A DNA stretch of 10,453 nt from NCBI GenBank assembly GCA_002726335.1, contig PBSR01000054.1, positions 1 through 10,453 of the forward strand. The letters are read 5' to 3'. The DNA is from Gemmatimonadaceae bacterium. Its GTDB lineage: Bacteria; Latescibacterota; UBA2968; UBA8231. The notes under the pieces are model-generated. The model did not search any database. It was given only the letters and a program-made list of their open reading frames with translations, and was not told the DNA's origin. This document shows positions 1 to 7,323 of this stretch, piece by piece (position 1 is the stretch's first letter; every line of letters starts with the position of its first letter). Made by a program: the position numbers and the translations under genes.

Positions 1-128
1 GCCTCGCGGTCCGGAGGGCGCCGCGTGCCATCTGCCGTGACGGGCAGAACCCGGGCTACTGCATCGTGCAGTTCGCCATAGTCGTCGGACCCGTCAACCC
101 TCAGACGTGAAGGCGGCTCAGGCGTCAT
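1..128 (-). CDS. Possible 5' end of a gene overlapping the receiver-protein gene (partial)
   Basis: An ATG at 128-126 opens a reading frame that stays open for 42 codons to the window edge. It begins MTPEPPSRLRVDGSDDYGEL. It overlaps the end of the receiver-protein gene by 11 bp in the +1 frame, the arrangement of a translationally coupled downstream gene. A GGAAG stretch directly before the ATG is a weak and badly spaced ribosome site. I recognise no family in the fragment. In GC-rich DNA a 42-codon open stretch can occur by chance, so the support is the overlap geometry plus the lack of any other frame filling the end of the window. A partner such as a histidine kinase would fit beside a lone receiver, but nothing visible shows it. 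Confidence 0.35.
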   Translation of the reverse strand, partial: MTPEPPSRLRVDGSDDYGELHDAVARVLPVTADGTRRPPDRE

Positions 129-552
129 CTTCCGTGTTCGGACTCATGCCCAGAGCCAGGTGCAGCACCCGCAGGAGCTTGTCGGTCGAAATCGGCTTGC
201 GCAGCACACCGGCCACCTTCTGCCCCTGCTGTTTGAATTCGGTGCTGGCCGACTCGGTGCAGACGATGACCTTCACTTCCGGATCGAGCTCCTGCAGCTT
301 GGCCAGGATCCTCTCGCCGGGCACATCCGGCAGGACGATGTCGAGGATGACGATGGCGATCTCGCGCTTGTTCGCCAGGTAGGACTGCAGACCCTCGATG
401 CCGGACTCGGCTTCAAAGACGTCGAAGCCGTAGTACTCGAGGTTCTTCGCCAGCGTCTTGCGGGCGATGGCGGAATCGTCGATGACGAGGATCGCATGGT
501 TGCCGCCCTGCGTGGCCAGCACCTTGCCGAGATCGATGTTGAGCTTGCCCAT
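118..552 (-). CDS. CheY-like single-domain response regulator
   Basis: This encodes a 144-residue protein that is essentially one receiver (REC) domain, likely a cytoplasmic phosphoacceptor for an unidentified histidine kinase. The acidic pocket is D25-D26 in ILVIDDSAIARK. The phospho-acceptor is D71 in VILDIVLPDVPGE. The switch threonine is T99 in VIVCTES, and the conserved lysine is K119 in LRKP. About 20 residues precede the domain and about 12 follow it, so there is no DNA-binding or enzymatic output domain; the protein probably acts by protein-protein contact or phosphorelay. I chose the ATG at 552-550 because the residues between it and the earlier in-frame ATG at 648 would run into the start of the divergent phosphorylase gene and look non-coding. 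It is divergent from glycogen phosphorylase with 71 bp between the start codons. No strong Shine-Dalgarno sequence is visible. Confidence 0.9.
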   Translation of the reverse strand: MGKLNIDLGKVLATQGGNHAILVIDDSAIARKTLAKNLEYYGFDVFEAESGIEGLQSYLANKREIAIVILDIVLPDVPGERILAKLQELDPEVKVIVCTESASTEFKQQGQKVAGVLRKPISTDKLLRVLHLALGMSPNTEDDA

Positions 553-623
553 GGCCGTGCAATCTCGCCCAATCGGGAGCCTGGCGAAAGGCAGGTTTGG
601 CGTCAGTTGGTACATTATCAGGC
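553..623. promoter_or_regulatory. Divergent intergenic region between receiver gene and glycogen phosphorylase
   Basis: These 71 bp must hold the leftward promoter of the receiver gene and the rightward promoter of glycogen phosphorylase. The only A+T-rich stretch, around 611-619, lies next to the phosphorylase start. No convincing -35 element, operator palindrome or riboswitch is visible. Two closely spaced divergent promoters could share regulation, but that is inference. Confidence 0.45.
611..616 (+). promoter_or_regulatory. Candidate -10 element (TACATT) for a leaderless glgP transcript
   Basis: The hexamer TACATT fits the TANNNT pattern and is followed by exactly 7 nt before the ATG at 624. 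Transcription would therefore begin at or next to the start codon. No Shine-Dalgarno sequence stands at a workable distance: the only AGG (620-622) is 1 nt from the ATG. The same layout precedes the transporter gene at 7266. No -35 match is evident, as is common for extended or leaderless promoters. Confidence 0.4.
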
Positions 624-3113
624 ATGAACGAACCCACGCAACCGACACACGACCCCCGACGGACCCGCTCGCTGGCCGACGACGTCGCTCAGCATTTGCG
701 CCTGTCGCTGGCCAGGAACCGCTTCACCGCCACCCGTCACGACAGGTTCCTCAGCCTGGCCATGGCGGTTCGCGACCGTCTCGTCGACCAGTGGACGGAT
801 ACCCGGCAGGGCTACTACGATGCCGACGTCAAGCGGGTCTACTACATGTCCCTCGAGTTCATGACAGGTCGCCTGCTGGCCAACGCCCTGATCAATCTCA
901 ATCTCTACGAAGAGGCGCGGCAGGCCATGGCCGAGACCGGCCAGGATCTTGTGAATCTGCTCGAACAGGAGCCGGAGCCGGGACTGGGCAACGGCGGGCT
1001 CGGCCGTCTGGCAGCCTGTTTCCTCGATTCAGCCGCCACCCTCGAACTGCCCGTCTTCGGCTACGGCCTGCGTTATGAGTACGGCATCTTCCAGCAGCGC
1101 ATCTTCGACGGCTTCCAGGTGGAGGCCCCCGACAACTGGCTGCGCACCGGCAATGCCTGGGAGATCCCGCGGCCGGAAAAGGTCTACCCCATCCGCTTTT
1201 ACGGCCGCGTCGAGGAAGGCGCCGATGCCCGCGGCCACCTGCGGTTTTCCTGGGTTGGCGGCGAGCAGGTGCTGGCCATGGCCTACGACACACCCGTTCC
1301 AGGATTCGAGAATGGCACGGTTAATACCTTGCGACTGTGGTCGGCCAAGGCGACGCGGGAGTTCAACCTCGAGCACTTCAACTATGGTGATTACGAGCGG
1401 GCGGTAGAGGATAAGAACCGCACCGAGACGATTACCCGCGTGCTCTATCCCAACGACAACTTCTTCGTCGGCCGCGAGCTGCGTCTCAAGCAGCAGTATT
1501 TCCTTGTGTCAGCCACCCTGCAGGATGCCCTGGCCCGCTGGTTCAAGCAGCATCGCGGGTTCCGTGACTTCGCCAGCAAACACGCCTTCCAGCTCAACGA
1601 CACCCATCCCTCCCTGGCCATCGCCGAGTTGATGCGCATCCTCGTCGACGAAGCTTCGCTGCGCTGGGAGGAAGCCTGGGAGATCACCGTCCAGTGTTTC
1701 GGCTACACCAACCATACGGTCCTGCCCGAGGCGCTGGAGCAATGGCGCGTCAGCCTGTTGGAGCGCGTGCTGCCGCGTCACATGCAGATCATCTACGAGA
1801 TCAACCGACGCTTCCTCGAACGGGTGAAGGTGCATCGTCCCGGTGACGTCGACCTGCTGCGCCGCACATCGTTGATCGAAGAGGGTGACGAGAAGCGGGT
1901 ACGGATGGCGCACCTGGCCATCGTCGGCAGCCACGCGGTGAATGGTGTTGCCGAGATGCACTCGCGTATCATCCGCGAAGACCTGTTCCGTGACTTCGCC
2001 GAACTGTGGCCGCAGAAGTTCCGCAACAAGACCAATGGCATCACACCCAGGCGCTGGCTGCGTCAGTGCAACCCCCGTCTGGCGCAGCTGATCACCAAAC
2101 ACATCGGCGACGAGTGGATCCGCGACCTGTCCGCCCTGGAAGCTCTCGAGCCGCTGGCCGACGACGGCGCTTTCCGCACGGCCTGGCGCCATGTGAAGCG
2201 GAGCAACAAGGTCGACCTGGAGGAGTACATCACATCTCAAAGCCGCCAGATCATCGACCCCGACGCCATGCTCGACGTGCAGATCAAGCGTATCCACGAA
2301 TACAAACGGCAACTGCTCAACCTGCTGCACGTCATCGCCCTCTACCGCCGGGTGAAGGAGGTCCACAGCCTCGACATCGTACCCCGTACGGTGCTCTTCG
2401 CCGGCAAGGCCGCACCGGCGTACTACACGGCCAAGATGATCATCAAGCTGATGCACGCTGTCGGTCAGCTGGTCAATGAGGACGAGGATGTCGCCGGTCG
2501 CCTGCGTGTCGTCTTCCTGCCGAACTACGATGTCTCCCAGGCGGAGCGGATCATTCCCGCCGCCGACCTGTCAGAGCAGATCTCGACCACGGGGATGGAG
2601 GCGTCGGGTACGGGCAACATGAAGCTGTCCCTCAACGGGGCACTGACCATCGGTACGCCGGATGGTGCCAACGTCGAGATCGCTGAGGCCGTGGGTGAGG
2701 AGAACCTGTTCCTCTTCGGCCCCGACATGGAGCAGGTACGGGAACGGCGTGCCGGCGGTTACGATCCGATCGCCGTCTATGACAACCACCGCGAGTTGCG
2801 GGCCGTCATCGATTTTCTCGCCTCCGGAGCGCTGTCTCCGGGCCGACCCGATCTGTTCACGCCCATCGTCGAGTCACTGCTGGAACGCGGTGACCCCTTC
2901 ATGGTGCTGGCCGACTTCGATGAGTACGTCGCGACACAGGAGCGCGTCGACGCCGCCTGGCGCGACCCGGACGCCTGGGCCCGCATGTCGATCCTCAACA
3001 GTGCCCGCATGGGCCGCTTCTCCTCCGATCGCACCGTGTGGGAGTACGCCATGGACATCTGGAAAGTGCAGCCCACACCCAGCGAGGTCCTGGAAGCTGC
3101 TGTGGCCGGCTGA
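624..3113 (+). CDS. glgP: Glycogen/maltodextrin phosphorylase (GT35)
   Basis: This cytoplasmic enzyme releases glucose 1-phosphate from the non-reducing ends of alpha-1,4-glucans by phosphorolysis, using pyridoxal 5'-phosphate. The 829-residue length is normal for the family. Family signatures appear in order: GLGNGGLGRLAACFLDS near residue 120, QLNDTHPSLAI near 322, TNHTVLPEALE near 361, NKTNGITPRRW near 468, IKRIHEYKRQLLN near 553, and the cofactor motif EASGTGNMKLSLNGAL, whose Lys (residue 667) carries the cofactor. The C-terminal region (DPFMVLADFDEY onward) is intact. There is no N-terminal extension with the phosphorylated serine of animal enzymes. The ATG at 624 is preferred over a TTG at 597, which would add nine residues without family support. 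The gene stands alone on its strand, beside a receiver gene rather than other glycogen genes, so whether the physiological substrate is glycogen or maltodextrin is open. Its stop codon directly abuts the stop of the opposing glycerol kinase gene. Confidence 0.96.
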   Translation: MNEPTQPTHDPRRTRSLADDVAQHLRLSLARNRFTATRHDRFLSLAMAVRDRLVDQWTDTRQGYYDADVKRVYYMSLEFMTGRLLANALINLNLYEEARQAMAETGQDLVNLLEQEPEPGLGNGGLGRLAACFLDSAATLELPVFGYGLRYEYGIFQQRIFDGFQVEAPDNWLRTGNAWEIPRPEKVYPIRFYGRVEEGADARGHLRFSWVGGEQVLAMAYDTPVPGFENGTVNTLRLWSAKATREFNLEHFNYGDYERAVEDKNRTETITRVLYPNDNFFVGRELRLKQQYFLVSATLQDALARWFKQHRGFRDFASKHAFQLNDTHPSLAIAELMRILVDEASLRWEEAWEITVQCFGYTNHTVLPEALEQWRVSLLERVLPRHMQIIYEINRRFLERVKVHRPGDVDLLRRTSLIEEGDEKRVRMAHLAIVGSHAVNGVAEMHSRIIREDLFRDFAELWPQKFRNKTNGITPRRWLRQCNPRLAQLITKHIGDEWIRDLSALEALEPLADDGAFRTAWRHVKRSNKVDLEEYITSQSRQIIDPDAMLDVQIKRIHEYKRQLLNLLHVIALYRRVKEVHSLDIVPRTVLFAGKAAPAYYTAKMIIKLMHAVGQLVNEDEDVAGRLRVVFLPNYDVSQAERIIPAADLSEQISTTGMEASGTGNMKLSLNGALTIGTPDGANVEIAEAVGEENLFLFGPDMEQVRERRAGGYDPIAVYDNHRELRAVIDFLASGALSPGRPDLFTPIVESLLERGDPFMVLADFDEYVATQERVDAAWRDPDAWARMSILNSARMGRFSSDRTVWEYAMDIWKVQPTPSEVLEAAVAG

Positions 3114-4466
3114 CTAGCCTGCGGCTCGTGCCACCGCCTTCTTCCAGTCCGCGTGACGTTGTTGTCGCTCGGCGGCGGAGGACGTCGGCTCAAACCGTCG
3201 CTCCACCTGCCAGCTGTCGGTAGTGGCGGCGGCCTCCGACCAGACACCGGCGCCGAGACCTGCCAGCAGCGCCGCGCCCAACGCCGTTGTCTCCGTCACC
3301 ACGGGCCGCAGCACGGGTACCCCGAGCAGATCGGCCTGCATCTGCATGAGCAGGTTGCTGGCCGCCGCCCCGCCATCGACGCGCAGTTCCGTCAGCGATT
3401 GCCCGGCGTCGATCTCCATGGCTGCCAGAACATCGGCCACCTGGAACGTGATGCCTTCCAGTGTGGCCCGGGCGATGTGTGCCTTCGTCGTGCCCTGGGT
3501 CAGGCCGAGAATGGTCCCCCGTGCCGCCGGGTCCCAGTGCGGCGCACCGAGACCGGCGAAGGCGGGCACCACCCAGACCCCGCCGGTGTCGGACACGGAG
3601 GCTGCCAGGTCGTTGACTTGCGGGGCACTGTCGATGATACCCAGACCATCCCGCAGCCACTGGATGGCAGCGCCGGCAGTGAAGACACTGCCCTCCAGAG
3701 CGAACTCCGGCGCGTCCTGACGCTGCTGGCAGGCGATCGTAGTCAGCAGACCGGCCTGGCTCGGCGCCGGTAACCGGCCGGTATGCAGTAGCAGGAAGCA
3801 GCCGGTGCCGTACGTGTTCTTCGCCATGCCGGGTTGGGTGCACTGCTGGCCGAACAGGGCCAGCAGGTCCTCGTCCCAGGTGTGACGATGCAGGTCGAAC
3901 AGCTGCGTACGGCTGGCGTTCGTCACGTCCGTGGCGTGCCTGGCGCCACCGGTCAGCTTCCACAGCAGCCAGCTGTCGATGGTGCCGATAGCCAGCTCTC
4001 CTGCCTCGGCGCGTTGACGCGCCTCGGGTACATGATCGAGGAGCCAGGCGATCTTCGTGGCACTGAAGTACGGATCGAGGACCAGGCCGGTTCGTTGCTG
4101 CACCATCGGTTCGTGACCGTCGGCGCGTAGCTGCTGCACCCGGTCCGCGGTGCGCCTGTCCTGCCAGACGATGGCGTTGTGCAGCGGCCGGCCGGAGGCC
4201 CGTTCCCACAGCACGACGGTCTCGCGCTGATTGGCGATGCCGATGCCGGCCACGTCTGCGGCGGCCAGTCCCGTCTGCTTCAGCGCCAGGCGCGCCGTAT
4301 CTCGTTGTGTCACCCAGATCTGTTCCGGATCATACTCCACCCATCCCGGACGGGGGTAGATCTGCTCGATGGGCTGCCGGGCGACGCTGACGATCCGCCC
4401 GGCCTCGTCGAACACCAGAGCACGAGACGAGCTGGTGCCCTGATCGAGGGCGAGGACGTAACTCAC
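3114..4466 (-). CDS. glpK: Glycerol kinase with in-frame internal deletion removing the catalytic Asp region
   Basis: FGGY-family kinase, 450 residues against about 500 for E. coli GlpK, which phosphorylates glycerol to sn-glycerol 3-phosphate. The N-terminal ATP-site motif [12 protein letters not shown], glycerol contacts R81-E82 (NQRET), W101 (IVWQDRRTA) and Y133 (LDPYFS), the [12 protein letters not shown] loop, GLGAPHWDP and the C-terminal [11 protein letters not shown] are all present and collinear with E. coli. However, [10 protein letters not shown] (197-206) runs straight into [11 protein letters not shown]. About 44 residues are missing, corresponding to E. coli IPREMLPEV through GIAGDQQAALFG. 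That stretch contains the catalytic base Asp245 and Gln246 (mature E. coli numbering). As written the enzyme should be inactive on glycerol, unless the gap is an assembly error or the protein has another role. The start is GTG at 4466, overlapping the dioxygenase stop by 4 bp (GTGA), so it is the last gene of the operon. The reading frame is otherwise undamaged. Confidence 0.9.
   Translation of the reverse strand: MSYVLALDQGTSSSRALVFDEAGRIVSVARQPIEQIYPRPGWVEYDPEQIWVTQRDTARLALKQTGLAAADVAGIGIANQRETVVLWERASGRPLHNAIVWQDRRTADRVQQLRADGHEPMVQQRTGLVLDPYFSATKIAWLLDHVPEARQRAEAGELAIGTIDSWLLWKLTGGARHATDVTNASRTQLFDLHRHTWDEDLLALFGQQCTQPGMAKNTYGTGCFLLLHTGRLPAPSQAGLLTTIACQQRQDAPEFALEGSVFTAGAAIQWLRDGLGIIDSAPQVNDLAASVSDTGGVWVVPAFAGLGAPHWDPAARGTILGLTQGTTKAHIARATLEGITFQVADVLAAMEIDAGQSLTELRVDGGAAASNLLMQMQADLLGVPVLRPVVTETTALGAALLAGLGAGVWSEAAATTDSWQVERRFEPTSSAAERQQRHADWKKAVARAAG
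3843..3866 (-). other. Deletion junction inside glpK
   Basis: This is the interval where the family alignment jumps, encoding LLALFGQQ (residues 201-208). The expected sequence has one leucine-rich segment after the WDED helix and a second similar one in GDQQAALFGQ. The surviving codons CTG GCC CTG TTC GGC can serve as either one. This is what a recombination or slippage event between two short direct repeats leaves behind, or what a short-read assembly collapse would give. The repeat interpretation is inference, because only one copy remains in this window. Confidence 0.6.
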
Positions 4467-5281
4467 GCGCGACGTCGGGCGAACTGAGGAAACATCTCGT
4501 CATGCAACTCGGCACACTGTTGCAGATGTTGACGGCGGGTTTCTCCTGCGGTGTCCACCATGGTCGGATAGAACATGCCGGCACCGGTGTCCGTGTCATG
4601 GCAGCCGGGAGAGTGAGCACTCAGATACCGGGTCAAGGTCTGTCGATCCTCGTCCGTCCGGCAGTGCCGCGTCAGATTCATTGTGAACATGCGCCGACGT
4701 TGGCTGCCACCGAAGGCGGCGTGGTAGAGATCGTGATTGAAGATGACCATGTCCCCTGGCTGCGATTCGAGCACGACCACACCCGGGAAATCGCGCGGTG
4801 ACACGCCGAACAGTTCTTCTGCATCATTCGGATCGATCCCCTCGGTCCGGATGAAGTGATCGGGAGACTGGCTGCCCGGGAGCACGCGTAGAGCGCCGGT
4901 GTCCGCCGTCAGAGGATCGAGGTAGAAGGCAACCTTGCAGGAGAACAGCTCTCCCCAGTTGCCGTCCGGGTGCCAGCCCGTGTCCCCCGAATAGTAGTTG
5001 CCGTCACCCGAGGCGTAGTTGAAGTCGTCACCGAGGGCGGCGCTGGCCAGGGCCTTGATGCGCTCGTCATCGAGCAGTCTGCACAACGCCGGCCGGTGCT
5101 CGATGGGGCCGCCGAACATCGTACGCTGGCTGCCATCGTGATCCGTCCCGCCGCCGACACTCTGGATCGTCTGTTCGAACTCGTCAGTGATGCCGACGAT
5201 TTCATCGGCGTCGAAGAGACCTGGCCAGGACAGGTACCCAAAGGTGTGGAAGAAACGGATCTGCGCATCGCTCAGAGTCAT
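4463..5281 (-). CDS. Phytanoyl-CoA dioxygenase (PhyH) family Fe(II)/2-oxoglutarate oxygenase
   Basis: This 272-residue cytoplasmic protein belongs to the double-stranded beta-helix oxygenases. These couple 2-oxoglutarate decarboxylation to hydroxylation of a small organic substrate. The iron site is visible as H104-x-D106 in [11 protein letters not shown], with the distal histidine at H187 in [12 protein letters not shown]. An arginine of the following RRR stretch (195-197) is placed to bind the 2-oxoglutarate carboxylate. The N-terminus, [20 protein letters not shown], is typical of PhyH proteins, in which a helix leads into the fold. An AAGGAG ribosome site (5293-5288) lies 6 nt before the ATG, which fixes the start; the same frame is open far upstream but there overlaps the transporter gene. 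The gene begins 17 bp after the transporter stop and overlaps the glycerol kinase start by 4 bp, so it is the middle gene of an operon. The substrate cannot be read from the sequence; PhyH proteins range from lipid and ectoine hydroxylases to phosphonate oxygenases. Confidence 0.9.
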   Translation of the reverse strand: MTLSDAQIRFFHTFGYLSWPGLFDADEIVGITDEFEQTIQSVGGGTDHDGSQRTMFGGPIEHRPALCRLLDDERIKALASAALGDDFNYASGDGNYYSGDTGWHPDGNWGELFSCKVAFYLDPLTADTGALRVLPGSQSPDHFIRTEGIDPNDAEELFGVSPRDFPGVVVLESQPGDMVIFNHDLYHAAFGGSQRRRMFTMNLTRHCRTDEDRQTLTRYLSAHSPGCHDTDTGAGMFYPTMVDTAGETRRQHLQQCAELHDEMFPQFARRRA

Positions 5282-5287
5282 CTCATG

Positions 5288-5293
5288 CTCCTT
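5288..5293 (-). promoter_or_regulatory. Ribosome binding site of the PhyH gene
   Basis: AAGGAG on the minus strand, 6 nt before the ATG at 5281-5279. It decides the start within a much longer open frame and shows that operon-internal genes in this genome use Shine-Dalgarno initiation. Confidence 0.8.
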
Positions 5294-5298
5294 GCTCT

Positions 5299-7266
5299 TT
5301 AGCCGAAAAAGACGCCTCGCAGGGTGTTCGATTGCATCCCGGTGCAGGCATCGACGAGGACCCAGAAACCGCCGACACTGGCCTCCCCCAGAATCAGACC
5401 GAGGAAGATGGGGCGCAGCCGCGCCAGCAGCAGGGGGCCGCCATACTTGAGAATCGTCGTCTTCAGCACCAGGGCGATGAAGACGCTGAACCACATGCCA
5501 CCAAACACACAGCTCACCGGGTAACCGAGTGGATGGAAGGGCCACCAGAGGTAGTGGTGCTGCACCGCCATGAGTGCCGACATGACCGCGGCGCCGGCCG
5601 CCGTGTGGGCCCAGCCGATCCAGCTGGCGGTAAACGGTGTGTCGACGTTGATCTGCATGAAGCGGAAGGGATACTGCGACACATTGTTGAAGTAGAAGGG
5701 CGACAGGTTGATGGCACCGTGCTCGTACCCCAGAAACAGGATGAGACCGATCGAGGTGGGCAGGGTCACCAGGATGACGGCGACGATGCCGCCGAACAGG
5801 CGTCGGTGCCGATGTACGGCGCCCATCTCGGTCAACAGCTTCAGACCGTTGGCCACGGCGGTCATCATCAGGATCAGGGTGTCGACGCTCCAGGCATAAC
5901 AGATCGAGAGCCCTGCCATGCCCTTGGCGCCGATAGCCGATGAGCCCACGCCGGAGACGACGAAGTCGGGTGGGTTCGTCGGCGGAAACATGTTGGCCAC
6001 CCCGCCCTGGGCCACGGTGCGGGAGATGGCGATGAAGATGATGAAGGCCGATGTCAGCAACAGAATCACCAGGGGTGGTGCAATGCCGGTGCGCCAGAGC
6101 CACACCCCCATGACCGACAGTCCCGTGGCCGCGCCGCCCACCGCCATGCGGTACGACAGTATCTCGTCGCTGTCGTCGATGGCCGGGTCGTCGGTGAAGG
6201 CCTTGCGGAACACCGCCCGCAGATGGGCCCGGCCGATCCACAGGGTACCGATGACGAGCACGATCATCGCCCCCATCGCCTGGTGGATGATATCGGGCTC
6301 CGTGTACTGGCTGTAGGCACCCATGGCGTCCTCCTTGCTGCCCCAGCCCATGAAACCCCACAGGCCGCGCTGCACGGTGGTCACCAGGTAGAAGAAACAC
6401 AGTCCGGCGGCGATTCCCGGTGGCACGAAGTAGGAGAAGCCCACCATCGACGCCGAGATGCGCAACTGGATGGCCGCCATGCCGCGCAGGATGGGGATGG
6501 AGGGCAGGTAGGTGACGACGGTGGGGACCACCTGGAAGTAGTTGTGCAGTGCGTTGAGCGACCCCAGGGCGAAGGGTACGGCGAAACCGGCCCACAGCAT
6601 CCAGTTCTTGAACAGGGGCTTCATCGCCCCCGTGTCGGTGCTGTCCTGCTCTACCATGGCCAGGGGCAGCTGCCCCATGGGGTAGGCGAGCCGTTCGTAT
6701 TCCACCCACTGCTTGCGCAGGATCACCATGATGCAGGTCATCGTCAGAAACAGGGCCAGGGCAAAGATCCCCCACCAGGCCAGCGGCCCCGCCCAGGCTC
6801 CCCAGGGAATCACACCCCCGGGACTGCCTTCGTAGAACTGCCACAGCGCATCGCGACCCTGAGGCAGCGGCCAGACGGGCAGATAGGGCTCGACGATATT
6901 ACCCCAGTCATTCTCCGGTGTGCCGTAGTAGGTGGCCCCGGTGATGACGGGCAGAATCTGACTGGAGAAACCACGTCCCGTCAGCGTGTTGGCCACCAGG
7001 ATGAGGACGTAGGCGACGGCCAGCTCGGTCTTTGTCAGGGCCCACGAACGCCGCAGCCAGCCGAGAGCGGTGTTGACGACGAAGACGAGGGCGAAAAACA
7101 CGCAGATCGCCCCGGGGGTCCAGTTCCAGGTGGCCAGCCCGGACCCCTTGATCATCATGTCATTCCAGGTAGACCAGAAGCTCAGCAACAGAGCGCCCGC
7201 CAGGCCGGTGAGCAGGGCGCGGAGACTGCAGCCGCGGCGGGATTCGTCCTCTTCGGGATCGGTCAT
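5299..7266 (-). CDS. Multi-pass membrane protein, OPT-transporter-like (DUF6785/DUF6784 type)
   Basis: This 655-residue inner-membrane protein has about 14 hydrophobic segments and a short acidic, then basic, cytoplasmic-looking N-terminus (MTDPEEDESRRG). Segments I can pick out include residues about 17-33, 49-70, 78-98 and 155-180, then a series to the C-terminus. A soluble loop with TGATYYGTPENDWGNI lies between the third and fourth. Conserved-looking membrane-adjacent motifs are YERLAYPMGQLPLAM, NMFPPTNPPDFV and HPLGYPVSCVFGGMW. From memory these resemble proteins annotated DUF6785 with a C-terminal DUF6784, distant relatives of oligopeptide transporters. The assignment cannot be confirmed here and no substrate is known to me. 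The ATG at 7266 is chosen because a -10-like TATACT lies 7 nt upstream; an earlier in-frame ATG at 7434 would run over the divergent gene. It is the first gene of the operon with the dioxygenase and glycerol kinase, so importing their substrate is a reasonable inference. Confidence 0.8.
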   Translation of the reverse strand: MTDPEEDESRRGCSLRALLTGLAGALLLSFWSTWNDMMIKGSGLATWNWTPGAICVFFALVFVVNTALGWLRRSWALTKTELAVAYVLILVANTLTGRGFSSQILPVITGATYYGTPENDWGNIVEPYLPVWPLPQGRDALWQFYEGSPGGVIPWGAWAGPLAWWGIFALALFLTMTCIMVILRKQWVEYERLAYPMGQLPLAMVEQDSTDTGAMKPLFKNWMLWAGFAVPFALGSLNALHNYFQVVPTVVTYLPSIPILRGMAAIQLRISASMVGFSYFVPPGIAAGLCFFYLVTTVQRGLWGFMGWGSKEDAMGAYSQYTEPDIIHQAMGAMIVLVIGTLWIGRAHLRAVFRKAFTDDPAIDDSDEILSYRMAVGGAATGLSVMGVWLWRTGIAPPLVILLLTSAFIIFIAISRTVAQGGVANMFPPTNPPDFVVSGVGSSAIGAKGMAGLSICYAWSVDTLILMMTAVANGLKLLTEMGAVHRHRRLFGGIVAVILVTLPTSIGLILFLGYEHGAINLSPFYFNNVSQYPFRFMQINVDTPFTASWIGWAHTAAGAAVMSALMAVQHHYLWWPFHPLGYPVSCVFGGMWFSVFIALVLKTTILKYGGPLLLARLRPIFLGLILGEASVGGFWVLVDACTGMQSNTLRGVFFG

Positions 7267-7273
7267 CGCAGGT

Positions 7274-7279
7274 AGTATA
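7274..7279 (-). promoter_or_regulatory. -10 element (TATACT) of the transporter operon, leaderless geometry
   Basis: TATACT on the minus strand matches five of six bases of TATAAT and stands exactly 7 nt before the ATG at 7266. The transcript would start at or beside the start codon. There is no Shine-Dalgarno sequence before this ATG. The best-placed -35 (7302-7297, TATACC, 17 nt spacer) is weak and lies over the -10 of the divergent sialidase-like gene. Confidence 0.55.
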
Positions 7280-7298
7280 GGGCGATGGCTCGACGCGG

Positions 7299-7304
7299 TA
7301 TATT
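7299..7304 (+). promoter_or_regulatory. -10 element (TATATT) upstream of the sialidase-like remnant
   Basis: TATATT on the plus strand would start transcription near 7311, giving a leader of about 13 nt that begins with the AAGGAG ribosome site. No good -35 is visible; its position would fall on the -10 of the leftward operon. The two promoters are therefore back to back and overlapping, and RNA polymerase could probably occupy only one at a time. Confidence 0.4.
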
Positions 7305-7310
7305 GGAAGC

Positions 7311-7316
7311 AAGGAG
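7311..7316 (+). promoter_or_regulatory. Ribosome binding site of the sialidase-like remnant
   Basis: AAGGAG, 7 nt before the ATG at 7324. The initiation signals are intact although the coding region behind them is not. Confidence 0.7.
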
Positions 7317-7323
7317 AACCACC

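Noticed and set aside
597..623. TTG start adding nine residues to glycogen phosphorylase
   Set aside because: It has no ribosome site and no family support, and the 624 ATG has a well-placed -10-like element.
553..648. Longer receiver protein starting at the ATG at 648
   Set aside because: The extra 32 residues overlap the start of the divergent phosphorylase and lie outside the receiver fold.
1509..2456. 315-codon antisense open frame inside glgP
   Set aside because: It is a GC-bias shadow; the opposite strand encodes conserved phosphorylase motifs throughout, and the antisense product shows no recognisable domain.
5282..6844. Upstream extension of the PhyH frame, open for more than 500 codons across the transporter gene
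   Set aside because: The extension is Arg/Gly/His-rich, overlaps a strongly hydrophobic real gene in another frame, and the PhyH start is fixed by an AAGGAG site at 5293-5288.
6223..7275. 350-codon plus-strand open frame opposite the transporter
   Set aside because: Its Gly/His/Gln-rich composition is typical of the complement of membrane-protein codons, and it shows no motif.
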